41,315 bases of DNA from positions 1-41,315 of the forward strand of contig JAHDBJ010000043.1 of the NCBI GenBank assembly GCA_020630435.1. The letters run 5' to 3'. The position numbers and the translations under genes are program-made. The DNA is from Saprospiraceae bacterium. Lineage in GTDB: Bacteria > Bacteroidota > Bacteroidia > Chitinophagales > Saprospiraceae. This document shows, in pieces, positions 1-8,280 of the stretch (position 1 is the stretch's first letter; every line of letters begins with the position of its first letter). The notes beneath the pieces are model-generated. The model saw only the letters and a program-made list of their open reading frames with translations, made no database searches and was not told where the DNA came from.

Positions 1-162
1 GTTGCGGGTCTTGACTGCCACTTACATCCCACATACAAGTCGTATTATTAAATACCGCTGTCTCCCAGCATTCTAAACTCGGTTGCGGGTCTTGACTGCC
101 ACTTACATCCCACATACAAGTCGTAGTATTAAGAGTTGCTGTTTCCCAGCATTCAAGGCTAG
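1..162 (-). repeat. Two copies of an 81-bp (27-aa) tandem coding repeat
   Basis: Copies at 1-81 and 82-162 match closely; the first 43 bases or so of each are almost identical (gttgcgggtcttgactgcc... at 1 and at 82) and the remainder diverges moderately. The period is 81 bp, so the frame is kept: QPSLECWETA(T/V)(L/F)N(T/N)TTCMWDVSGSQDP. The first copy touches the left edge, so the array probably continues outside the window. Two Cys and two Trp per unit suggest a small disulfide-bonded fold. Confidence 0.9.
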
Positions 163-2317
163 GTTGAGCAGGAGGAGAATCTACAGTAAATGTAGTTGAT
201 GATAAATCACAGCAATTAGCGGAACAATCGATACTTGAAATTGTTCCTGGGGAAGTAGGAGAACCTCCTGAAGTTTCATAATTATAACTATATACTGTGT
301 ATGTACCAGCAGTTGCTGGTATATTAAATATTCCAGAATTTTGTTGATCGATAACTGTTCCTGAAGCATTTACTAAAAGGAAAGTTTGAGTGTATCCAGC
401 ATCCGTTTGATTACCTGAAGATGAAGCAGTAAAAGTACCTGTCGTACCTTCACACACCGAAGTTGGATTTACATTCATTATTCCTGCTTCGGCTGAGCAA
501 CATGGTTCTACTGTTACAGTAGCTGGTGATGTAGTTCCATCACAATATGAACCTGCATCATTAAAAGTAGCTATCGAATAATCTGTTGAAGAAGAAGGGC
601 TAACTGTTACGGTTGTAGATGTTGCTCCTAAGGGGGCAGAATAAGCAATACCTCCTGGATTTATTGTACCTGAATATGGTCCTACTCCTGTAAATGTTAT
701 AGTAAGTGTTACATCTCCATCTGCATCACATGTTGAAGCGGAAAGTACTGCTTCTGGACATATTACATTGTATTCAAAAATGTCCGTCACTATAGTTCCA
801 CAAGAGGTTGTTATTTCTCCTTGAATGTAATACGGGCCCCCATTACAATCTCCAGTTACTACTCCTAAAGAAAAGTCATCTACCTCTGTATTTGTAATTT
901 CTATAAACTCTGGAGCATCAACTTCAGGTGCATTACATCCATTATTTGTATATTGTACTACTCCATTTTCATCTATATAAACAAAATCACCATCTCCACA
1001 CCCTGATCCCATGCAATCTATCGGACCATCTGTATCATACGTTATTGTTTCTCCGCACGCACCCGCACAACTACTAACAGTTATTTCATATGTTCTTGTT
1101 CCTGAGCCTGTTCCATTTGTAAATGCTCCTTGGCTTCTATCACAGTTACTTTGTGCAATATAAACAGGTCGATCTGGGACTGAACATAATGTATTAAAGT
1201 CATAATTTGTTGCATTTGTAACATTATTGTTCGTAAATAAAATAAATACAGCATTAGCAGGAACTTCAGTATTTCCGTCTGCAAATTGAACGTTTGAACA
1301 TGCTCCTAAGTTGAGATCACTCAATAAGGTTGAAGGAGATGGAGAACCAAGCAATCCACAAGGATTAGTCCCAGTATTTATATCACAGTTTCCTGGGCTT
1401 CCCCCATTACAATTTGTATTATTAGACGCATCAAAATCTACTTGAACATCCGAAGTGTTAAATCCAGAACCAGAAGAAATTACAAAAAATTCATTATCTT
1501 CTTCAACACCTGTTCCATTACAAGCATCTACAAATATCCCTACAATTTCTGGGCAAACAGAACAGGGTTCATAAGTTGGTGTAATATAATCAACTGTTGT
1601 TGTAACAGCCGAAGTACCTATACTTGTACCTGTTGAGGTTACATTTGAACTACTTGTACCTTGATACCATTCTATGGTATGATTCCCTTCTGGTAATCCT
1701 TCTGCAATTGCTTGTAAGGTCAAATTCTCTCCAGGGCATACATCACATAACGACGATTCTGCTGGAGCAGAAGTATCACTATTATCCGTTAAATTAATTT
1801 CATTAATTATGATATCATTATTTGAAACCAATTCAATTCTAATTCGGACATTATCACCTAAAACTCCTACTGCCTGAGAGAATGTTGAAAAAGTAGTAGA
1901 GGTTACTGTTAACTCAGACAGTAATACCCAACCATTACCAATATTATAAAAAACTCTAATAACTCCATCATAAGAACTAGAACTAGAACTTTTCTTATAA
2001 TCAAATTCTATTGAGCCTAACCCACAATCTTTACTATCATACTCAATATAGCTTCCTGATGAGAGTAAATTTGCTCCTGGTCCACCACCAAATGGAGGAA
2101 CTGGAGAACTTACGCTATTTGTTACCCAAGGAGCTGCCAGAGCAACATTACCATCATAAGTAATCGGACCTCCGGGACAAGTTCCTTCATCAACACATGT
2201 AGAACTCAAAGAAGAATGGGTTATTGAACATTGTCCATCTAAATGATAGGGAACAAAAATACAGTAAATAAAAAGTATAAAAAAGGGAAGAAGAAAATAG
2301 TAAGACTGTTTGTTCAT
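1..2317 (-). CDS. Large secreted, Cys-rich, repeat-containing surface protein (C-terminal part outside window)
   Basis: An open frame runs from an ATG at 2317 to the left edge without a stop, so about 772 N-terminal codons are visible and the C-terminus is missing. The protein starts with MNKQSYY and a long hydrophobic stretch ending near LDGQC, a plausible Sec signal peptide. Most of the rest is Thr/Ser/Gly/Asn-rich beta-type sequence with many Cys pairs. A segment beginning PEIVGIFVDACNG and containing NEFFVI resembles a lamin-tail-like module seen in Bacteroidota secreted proteins. The visible end carries 27-residue repeats with the core LECWETA...TTCMWDVSGSQDPQ. Proteins of this build are usually exported by T9SS and end in a sorting domain; that end is not in the window, so T9SS export is inferred. 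No enzymatic motif was seen. An adhesin or matrix role is a guess. Confidence 0.85.
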   Translation of the reverse strand, partial: MNKQSYYFLLPFFILFIYCIFVPYHLDGQCSITHSSLSSTCVDEGTCPGGPITYDGNVALAAPWVTNSVSSPVPPFGGGPGANLLSSGSYIEYDSKDCGLGSIEFDYKKSSSSSSYDGVIRVFYNIGNGWVLLSELTVTSTTFSTFSQAVGVLGDNVRIRIELVSNNDIIINEINLTDNSDTSAPAESSLCDVCPGENLTLQAIAEGLPEGNHTIEWYQGTSSSNVTSTGTSIGTSAVTTTVDYITPTYEPCSVCPEIVGIFVDACNGTGVEEDNEFFVISSGSGFNTSDVQVDFDASNNTNCNGGSPGNCDINTGTNPCGLLGSPSPSTLLSDLNLGACSNVQFADGNTEVPANAVFILFTNNNVTNATNYDFNTLCSVPDRPVYIAQSNCDRSQGAFTNGTGSGTRTYEITVSSCAGACGETITYDTDGPIDCMGSGCGDGDFVYIDENGVVQYTNNGCNAPEVDAPEFIEITNTEVDDFSLGVVTGDCNGGPYYIQGEITTSCGTIVTDIFEYNVICPEAVLSASTCDADGDVTLTITFTGVGPYSGTINPGGIAYSAPLGATSTTVTVSPSSSTDYSIATFNDAGSYCDGTTSPATVTVEPCCSAEAGIMNVNPTSVCEGTTGTFTASSSGNQTDAGYTQTFLLVNASGTVIDQQNSGIFNIPATAGTYTVYSYNYETSGGSPTSPGTISSIDCSANCCDLSSTTFTVDSPPAQPSLECWETATLNTTTCMWDVSGSQDPQPSLECWETAVFNNTTCMWDVSGSQDPQ

Positions 2318-2850
2318 TGTAGTTGTAGTTTAAAATTTTATTTCAGATATGAGGCTAAAATAAATGAAGCTATGAATTGTTTTTCATCTTAAAAACTGTT
2401 TTAAATTATATTGCTATTTTTCACATTTTTTCATCATATTTCGATTCTTTATTGGGGAATTACAAACAATTTATCTTGTAATATACAGATAGCATTTGTT
2501 TGTATCATTAAAAGCCTAATTTAATAAAAAAATTATGTCCTAAACATTTAATGTCTATTTCAAAATCATTTCTTGTTTTTCTAGACTATCAAATTTTTTT
2601 CAGATAAATATATTTAATTTTTTCTTTATGTACCCCCTGCTATGTACTCTAAAAATGGCTTAGTATTCTTCTAGAACTATATTTTTTATTTCTAACAATA
2701 GTTATTAAACGATTTCATGGAACTATCTAATAAAACACCTAAAGGATTGATAATTTCAGAGCAAAATTACCAATTCTTTAGGTGTCCTACTTTACTTAAA
2801 CAGATTTAGTTTTGTCTCTTATTACTAAGGTATAACTTTGTGAAGACAAA
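2318..2850. other. 533-bp gene-free, AT-rich intergenic region
   Basis: No open frame with protein-like composition and no tRNA-like structure was seen. The part nearest 2850 holds a hairpin terminator for the upstream gene (listed separately). The part nearest 2317 should hold the promoter of the repeat protein. The best -7-like candidate there is TATTTTAG on the minus strand about 45 bases before the ATG, one mismatch from TAnnTTTG, which is too weak to call. Confidence 0.7.
2732..2785 (-). terminator. Intrinsic terminator after the 1217-aa T9SS protein
   Basis: Arms at 2735-2749 (acacctaaaggattg) and 2771-2785 (caattctttaggtgt) form a 15-bp stem with one mismatch and a 21-nt loop. Read on the minus strand the stem is followed by GTTTTATT, so it would end the transcript that stops at 2851. 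The plus-strand side has no T run. Confidence 0.75.
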
Positions 2851-5800
2851 TTAATACTTCACTATTTTTTCTGTTTGTGATATTCCATTAGAAGAAACTT
2901 TAATAAAGTAAGTTCCTGATTTTAAATCACTAAGATTTAAATCATAAGTAGTAAAACCATTCACTTGTGTTGACTGTGTTGTAATAATCTTACCTACAAT
3001 TGAAATAATATCAATTTGGACATCACTTCTATTTTCCGACATCAATGTTAAATATACTTGTTCTTGTACCAATGTAGGTCTTACAGTAAATATTTTAGTA
3101 GTTTTATCCACTAATACAGACTTAATAGGAGAATATGTATAACTCCCATCAATATCGATTTGTTTTAAGCGATAATAATTTACTCCTAGTATCGGTTTTT
3201 GATGTAAGAATTCATAACTACTCATCTCTGATGTAGTTCCATTTCCATCAACTTTACCTAATTGGGCAAACCGATTACCATCTAAACTGTGTTCAACCAC
3301 AAAATAGTCATTGTCAACCTCTGAAGCTGTTTTCCAAGAAAGAGCTACCTGATTTCTAGGTGTAGCGATAGCTTCAAAAGATAACAATTCAACAGGAAAT
3401 GCACCATCTCCAGTAGCTCCTCCGACCCCAAGTCCTCCTGCGCCAAAGTGTCCAACTTGATATTCTGCATAATGAAAATCTGTTAGGATAGTATTATAAT
3501 ACCAGTCTAGTGATGAAGCTGCTCCAGCATTTGTATATTGCCAAAATCCATCTTGATCATAAGCACCTGCAAAAGGAACAGTGGGATGAAGACTAGTAGG
3601 ATCCATATTCCATGTTGTGTAATCATTGATTTTCCAAGCATACAATTCTGAATGAGCTGCTGCAGTAATAGCCTCTCCATTATCACCAGCTATGTAATTA
3701 TAATCATCTGTTGTATAATAGAATTTAACATTAACGGCAGCTGACGGTTCTTTACCTGTCGCAACATCTAGCTTCCAATAACGATTCATTATTTCCCAGC
3801 CATCTGGATTTGTTACATAATTCCCAGTACCTGTACTTAAAAGTGATGAGGTTGAATTAGCATATAGATTAACTGCGAATCCAGCATCACCAATAGCTCC
3901 AATATCTTGTCCATTTTTCTTAACAGAGAATAATAAATATCTATTTGCTGTATCATAATAATGTGTCCAACCTGCAATATCCGTACATTCTTTATCTGCT
4001 GTAAACGTACCTGCTCCATAAGGAGCAATTGTTACGTGCTCACACGGAGTTGCACTTGTCGTTGTTGCAAATGTCCATCCTGTTGCGGCATTGTCAAAAG
4101 CTCCTAAATTTCCACAACAAACATCATAATCTCTAATGGCTACCATACCAGAATATCCCCAAGGTTGACTATCACCATCTACTCCTAATTCTCCGAACTG
4201 ATCTAGAGTTCTATTTGACGCATCTTTTAAAATATAAGTATCATCACCATTTCCGTTTAATGCGGTATCTTCGCCACAACCTCCAATACTTGCTGGGGTA
4301 TTAGCGAATACAAATGTTTCAAATGCCCCTAATATCGTTGAAGCTGGAACCGTTAAAGTATATACAAGATTACCATTTTGAGACCATTGTTCTAATTTGA
4401 AGCCCGAAATATCCATATCAGCACAGGTAGGATTAAAAATCTCCACATACCGCTCAGCTTGAGTTGTAGCTCCTGATACTTCAGAAATTACTGCACAGGA
4501 AGGAAATACTACGCCTATATTTTGCTGATCGAATGCTAATACACTACCAGCATCCGCTGCATACATAGTAAATACGCCTGCTTGGTCGAAAGTAACCTCA
4601 AAATCATAACAAGGTCCTGTACCTGTAGGGCCTGACACTACAGTTGTTCCTGGTAATGAGAAAGCAAAGAAACTAGGATCTGGAGGTATAAAACCCTGTG
4701 TTACTAAATCACCATTATCATCTGCATTACAAACTGTTATTGTAGTTGTTTGTCCAACGAGAACCTCTGCAGGAGTTGAAGGCGCAAATATCCATTGCGA
4801 AGGATCAACACAAGGAGAAACACCAGTTGTAATGTCTATTTTAGATAACGTACAAAGAAGATCGCCTGAAAATGTTGCTGTCAAATCAATTCCAGTTCCA
4901 TCGGCTGTCAATTGTACTCCAGTAAATGTATAGGAAGTAGCACCTAAAGAACCAACAGCTATAGAGTATGTACCTACAACATCACCTGTCAAGTCGAGCG
5001 TCCCTGTAGCAGGAGGATTTGCAAAAGTAAGTGTAACGTCTGCCGTAAAATAATCATCAGAACCATCTGTAGCTGTTCCATTTTGGTTACAAGTTGTATT
5101 TATATTAGATAATGTAATATCTGAAATCACACAAGAAGCTAGAACGGTGGTTGTACAATCTGGTGTTGCTTCTATTCTAAAATTATGCAAAAACCAAGAA
5201 CTAGAACTTCCATTCTGTCCTGTAGAAGTATATTTCACACCAAAGAATACTGGGTTTCCTGACAATGCTGATATATCTATAGATTGAGTTCCCGTTGCAC
5301 CTGAAGTTATAGAAGCAATTGAAGTCCAATCACCTGGTGTATTTACATCACCTGTTGTTGACCACAAAACTTCCATTGATGCTCCAGTATAATCTTCTCC
5401 TACAAAAAACTTCAAAGTTCTTGTTGTTACTGCTCCTAAATCAAAAGAAGGAGAAACCAACCATAGCTCACTAGGAGAAGCACAGTTACAATATCCATAA
5501 CCATTATATGTTGTGGCATTAGGACTATTTGTTATTACTTCCCAATTATCATTATCAGAGTTAAGAGTAACTGGTTGAATGGACATATTGCCATTATCTG
5601 TATAACAAGCTGTTGGAGAAGCGGGACACTCTAACAGTTCAAAATCATCGACACGCAAATTACCTGATGTTTTAGTATCATAGAGGACTCTAACACTTGT
5701 GGCTGTAGCTGGAATTGCTAAAGGACCTACAACAATTCCATCTAAATTGCTAGAACCAATTGCTGTAATTGTTTCTAGATCAGTCCATGTCGTTCCGTCA

Positions 5801-6504
5801 GAAGAGCTTTGTATTTTAGCAACACCTGCCCATCCACTACCAGAAGCTGAAAGCCGTACATTCAGTTCGCAGGCTGTTCCTAAGAAACATACTGACACAA
5901 AATCACCCGAAGCATCTAATCTTAGAGCAGAGCCTCCAACAGTATAGGCATCCGTATCATTCATCCATCCTGTTTCATTTATTCCCCAAACAGTCCTATT
6001 AATGGGTAATGTAGCTTTGGTAGCTGCTAATGCTGTAATGGAAAGGTCATCTACTCCATAATTTCCTCCTACTTTAACATCATATAATATCTTCACATAA
6101 CGAGAAGTAGATGTTAATCCTAAAGTAATAGGAGAAGCACATCCTCCTGAATAATCTGTATACGTACCAATATCCGACCACGATACTCCATCAACAGATT
6201 CTTGAACTTTCACAGTAGATCCTCCACTAGCAGAAGCTCCTTTTAATACAAAAGTTAAATCAGCAGGAGCAACATCAAACCATACTTGGTAATAATCACC
6301 TGTTGTATCTAGTTTTCCCATATTTGAATCCCCACAAGCAAACGATGATGTATAACTTCCTGTACCATTATCTGTCCATCCTGTGGGAGCTCCTGCATTC
6401 CATACTGTTCTAGTGACTGGTAAAGTAGCTTGCCCCCATAGTAAATTTCCTGACAACACAAAAAATACTAAAAATAAGATTTTAGAGTGTAACCGTTGAT
6501 CCAT
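2851..6504 (-). CDS. 1217-aa secreted multi-domain protein with lamin-tail domain and T9SS type A sorting domain
   Basis: The N-terminus has a signal peptide (MDQRLHSKILFLVFFVLSGN... ending near LLWGQA). Residues about 25-155 and 160-295 are two diverged copies of one beta-sandwich module, both opening LP(V/I)(T/N)RTVW and closing with V(K/R)(I/V)LYD.K..GN..VDD. A choice-of-anchor-like module follows (about 297-450, with ELWLVSPSFDLG). Around residues 670-800 is a lamin-tail-like domain (VISEVSG...ERYVEIFNPT). The C-terminal part has the FPVELLSFEA...V.LSWKTASE linker common in Bacteroidota and ends with a typical sorting domain (LKSGTYFIKVSSNG...KIVKY). The family route is export across the outer membrane by T9SS with removal or anchoring of the tail. 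No catalytic motif is visible. The start ATG at 6504 gives an immediate signal peptide. A consensus -7 box lies upstream and a hairpin terminator downstream, so it is probably monocistronic. Confidence 0.9.
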   Translation of the reverse strand: MDQRLHSKILFLVFFVLSGNLLWGQATLPVTRTVWNAGAPTGWTDNGTGSYTSSFACGDSNMGKLDTTGDYYQVWFDVAPADLTFVLKGASASGGSTVKVQESVDGVSWSDIGTYTDYSGGCASPITLGLTSTSRYVKILYDVKVGGNYGVDDLSITALAATKATLPINRTVWGINETGWMNDTDAYTVGGSALRLDASGDFVSVCFLGTACELNVRLSASGSGWAGVAKIQSSSDGTTWTDLETITAIGSSNLDGIVVGPLAIPATATSVRVLYDTKTSGNLRVDDFELLECPASPTACYTDNGNMSIQPVTLNSDNDNWEVITNSPNATTYNGYGYCNCASPSELWLVSPSFDLGAVTTRTLKFFVGEDYTGASMEVLWSTTGDVNTPGDWTSIASITSGATGTQSIDISALSGNPVFFGVKYTSTGQNGSSSSWFLHNFRIEATPDCTTTVLASCVISDITLSNINTTCNQNGTATDGSDDYFTADVTLTFANPPATGTLDLTGDVVGTYSIAVGSLGATSYTFTGVQLTADGTGIDLTATFSGDLLCTLSKIDITTGVSPCVDPSQWIFAPSTPAEVLVGQTTTITVCNADDNGDLVTQGFIPPDPSFFAFSLPGTTVVSGPTGTGPCYDFEVTFDQAGVFTMYAADAGSVLAFDQQNIGVVFPSCAVISEVSGATTQAERYVEIFNPTCADMDISGFKLEQWSQNGNLVYTLTVPASTILGAFETFVFANTPASIGGCGEDTALNGNGDDTYILKDASNRTLDQFGELGVDGDSQPWGYSGMVAIRDYDVCCGNLGAFDNAATGWTFATTTSATPCEHVTIAPYGAGTFTADKECTDIAGWTHYYDTANRYLLFSVKKNGQDIGAIGDAGFAVNLYANSTSSLLSTGTGNYVTNPDGWEIMNRYWKLDVATGKEPSAAVNVKFYYTTDDYNYIAGDNGEAITAAAHSELYAWKINDYTTWNMDPTSLHPTVPFAGAYDQDGFWQYTNAGAASSLDWYYNTILTDFHYAEYQVGHFGAGGLGVGGATGDGAFPVELLSFEAIATPRNQVALSWKTASEVDNDYFVVEHSLDGNRFAQLGKVDGNGTTSEMSSYEFLHQKPILGVNYYRLKQIDIDGSYTYSPIKSVLVDKTTKIFTVRPTLVQEQVYLTLMSENRSDVQIDIISIVGKIITTQSTQVNGFTTYDLNLSDLKSGTYFIKVSSNGISQTEKIVKY

Positions 6505-6558
6505 AATTGTAAAATTTATTTTTTAAAAAAATGTGTTTTCAAAACAAAAAAAAGATAC

Positions 6559-6566
6559 CAAATTTA
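6559..6566 (-). promoter_or_regulatory. -7 box of the 1217-aa protein gene
   Basis: The minus strand reads TAAATTTG, an exact match to the Bacteroidota -7 consensus TAnnTTTG. It lies 54 bases before the ATG at 6504, giving a leader of about 45-50 nt. No clear -33 TTTG is present at the usual 19-base spacing. Confidence 0.5.
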
Positions 6567-6779
6567 ACATAAATTCTGTCACAATAAGAAAAAAACAGCG
6601 TTAAATTACGATTAAGTATCTTTTAACGTCTTTTATTTGGCATAATTCTATAAATCCGCCAATTAATTTCTTTTTATTTTCACCTCTAAAGCTTCTTCTA
6701 ATCTTGCTTATTAGCTTTCACTTTTTGAGTTTAATTAAATTAGGTTATCAATTTATTCCCCTTATGCTGTTCCTTTTTA

Positions 6780-6787
6780 TATATTTG
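6780..6787 (+). promoter_or_regulatory. -7 box of the DUF6427-like gene
   Basis: TATATTTG matches TAnnTTTG exactly and lies 28 bases before the GTG start at 6816, which fits a leader of about 20 nt. No good -33 element is seen at 19-21 bases. Confidence 0.5.
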
Positions 6788-6815
6788 CAAAAACAGCAAA
6801 ACATCATTATTTCTA

Positions 6816-7802
6816 GTGTTACAGATTTTTAAAACCAGTCAGCTTCTCTATTGTTTCTTATTTATTTTCTATGCCATGGCGTTGAGAAGTTTCTATCTTG
6901 TATTCCCAACGAATTTTTCCATCTCTAGTCATGGGATGTGGAGTGAAAATATTGCGACTTGGGCAAGTGTTCATCCATACCTTTCTGTTGCCTTAACTAT
7001 ATTTCTTGTTGTTCTCCAAGCTATACAAATCACATACTTAGTTTTAGAATATAGAATAGCTAGAGAAAGCACATTACTACCTGGTGTTTTCTATATTTTG
7101 ATTTCTAGTATTGGTTTGGTTTTACTGCCTTTATCTTCCGCCTTAATTGCGAATACTTTTTTCATTCTTGCGCTGAGTAATTTATTTTTTATTTATAAAA
7201 AAATATCTGCGGCAGATAAGATATTTAATGTCGGTTTTTGGCTTGCGCTAGCTAGTTTTTTCTATCCTATTTTCTCTATTCTGTTATTTCTAGCATTTAC
7301 AGGAGTAACCATTTTACGTTCTTTTAACCTAAAAGAAATCTTGATGGTTGTATGTGGTTTCATCGTACCTTATATTATACTAGGGACATATTATTTTTGG
7401 ATAGATAGTTTTCCTTTTTTTATACAAAAAATTATAGATGGTATAACCTTCTTAAATGTATCTACACTAATCTTAAATTGGGAGGATTATGTTTTGCTAG
7501 GCATTTTTGCAAGTTTAATAATTTTTGTCATTTTCAATGCTGGATTTTATCTTGCTAAAAAGGACATTCGTAATCAGAAAAACATTAATATTTTATATCG
7601 TTCCCTAATCATCATTGGAATTACTGCCTTGTTTCAATCTGCTCTAAATATGGATCATTTGCACTTATTGGCTGTTCCTTTAAGTATCCTTTTTTCTTTT
7701 AGCTTCTCTGATACTCGCAAAATAGCGCTCGCTAATGGGTTTCATATTCTGTTGTTTGTGGGGATTTTGGTTTTTCATTATTACCGTTTATTCTCTTTTT
7801 AG
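6816..7802 (+). CDS. Polytopic inner-membrane protein, DUF6427-like
   Basis: This 328-aa protein is almost entirely hydrophobic, with about nine or ten predicted membrane spans and short loops. Its N-terminus (LQIFKTSQLLYCFLFIFYAM), the conserved WASVHPYLS-type loop and the YKKISAADKIFNVGFW segment resemble DUF6427 membrane proteins of Bacteroidota, whose function is unknown. The start is GTG at 6816; no ATG lies close upstream in frame and the -7 box at 6780-6787 supports it. The next gene starts 22 bases after the stop on the same strand, so the two are probably cotranscribed. There are no catalytic signatures. Coding sense is certain; the family name rests on recognition of overall pattern. 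Confidence 0.75.
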   Translation: MLQIFKTSQLLYCFLFIFYAMALRSFYLVFPTNFSISSHGMWSENIATWASVHPYLSVALTIFLVVLQAIQITYLVLEYRIARESTLLPGVFYILISSIGLVLLPLSSALIANTFFILALSNLFFIYKKISAADKIFNVGFWLALASFFYPIFSILLFLAFTGVTILRSFNLKEILMVVCGFIVPYIILGTYYFWIDSFPFFIQKIIDGITFLNVSTLILNWEDYVLLGIFASLIIFVIFNAGFYLAKKDIRNQKNINILYRSLIIIGITALFQSALNMDHLHLLAVPLSILFSFSFSDTRKIALANGFHILLFVGILVFHYYRLFSF

Positions 7803-7824
7803 AAAATCCAAAACTCATTTCTCT

Positions 7825-8262
7825 ATGAAAAATCTCTTTTTAGTTCTTCTCCTTTTCATCTGTACCTCTAGCATTTATGCTCAAACAAAGCACAAAGATT
7901 TAGTTAAAGTAGAAGAAATTTTAAATCGGCAGGCTACAGATTGGAATAATGGAGACCTTGAGGCTTTTATGCAAGGATATTGGAAATCCCAAAAACTTAA
8001 ATTTATTGGTTCTAGAGGCATAACCTATGGATGGCAATCTACCTTAGATAATTATAAAAAAGGATATCCTGATAAAGCAACAATGGGAACATTAAGATTT
8101 GAAGTCCTTCAGGCCGAAAAACAAAGCAAAAAAGTAATTACCCTTATTGGTAAATATTATCTTACTAGAACCTCTAAAGAGAATGTAGAAGGGATTTTCC
8201 TATTAGTCTGGAGAAAAATAAAAGGACAATGGCTTATTGTAATGGATCAAACGTGTGGATAA
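7825..8262 (+). CDS. Exported DUF4440/SnoaL-like (NTF2-fold) protein
   Basis: The open frame extends upstream into the previous gene, but the ATG at 7825 is the sensible start because it gives a clean signal peptide (MKNLFLVLLLFICTSSIYAQ) and 145 residues, the normal DUF4440 length. The mature part has the family pattern: an N-terminal helix with ILNRQATDWNNGDLEAFMQGYW, then F(I)GSRGITYGW, YKKGYPD, and a closing strand pair around FLLVWRKIKGQWLIVMDQT. NTF2-fold proteins of this type bind small ligands or act as scaffolds; no substrate can be assigned. It follows the DUF6427-like gene by 22 bases. Its stop is only 18 bases from the stop of the convergent CapA gene, leaving no room for a terminator. 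Confidence 0.85.
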   Translation: MKNLFLVLLLFICTSSIYAQTKHKDLVKVEEILNRQATDWNNGDLEAFMQGYWKSQKLKFIGSRGITYGWQSTLDNYKKGYPDKATMGTLRFEVLQAEKQSKKVITLIGKYYLTRTSKENVEGIFLLVWRKIKGQWLIVMDQTCG

Positions 8263-8280
8263 CGCTGTTCTATCTTACAT

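Larger units (their letters stand above)
6505..6815. other. 311-bp divergent intergenic region
   Basis: This separates the minus-strand T9SS protein from the plus-strand DUF6427-like gene. It carries one -7-type box for each direction (6559-6566 minus, 6780-6787 plus). Otherwise it is AT-rich with no gene, tRNA-like fold or convincing repeat. Confidence 0.65.

Noticed and set aside
5699-5947. 82-codon plus-strand ORF inside the T9SS protein gene
   Set aside because: Antisense shadow of a long, well-supported coding region.
7735-7824. Upstream extension of the DUF4440 gene into the DUF6427-like gene
   Set aside because: It would put 30 non-conserved residues before a clear signal peptide.
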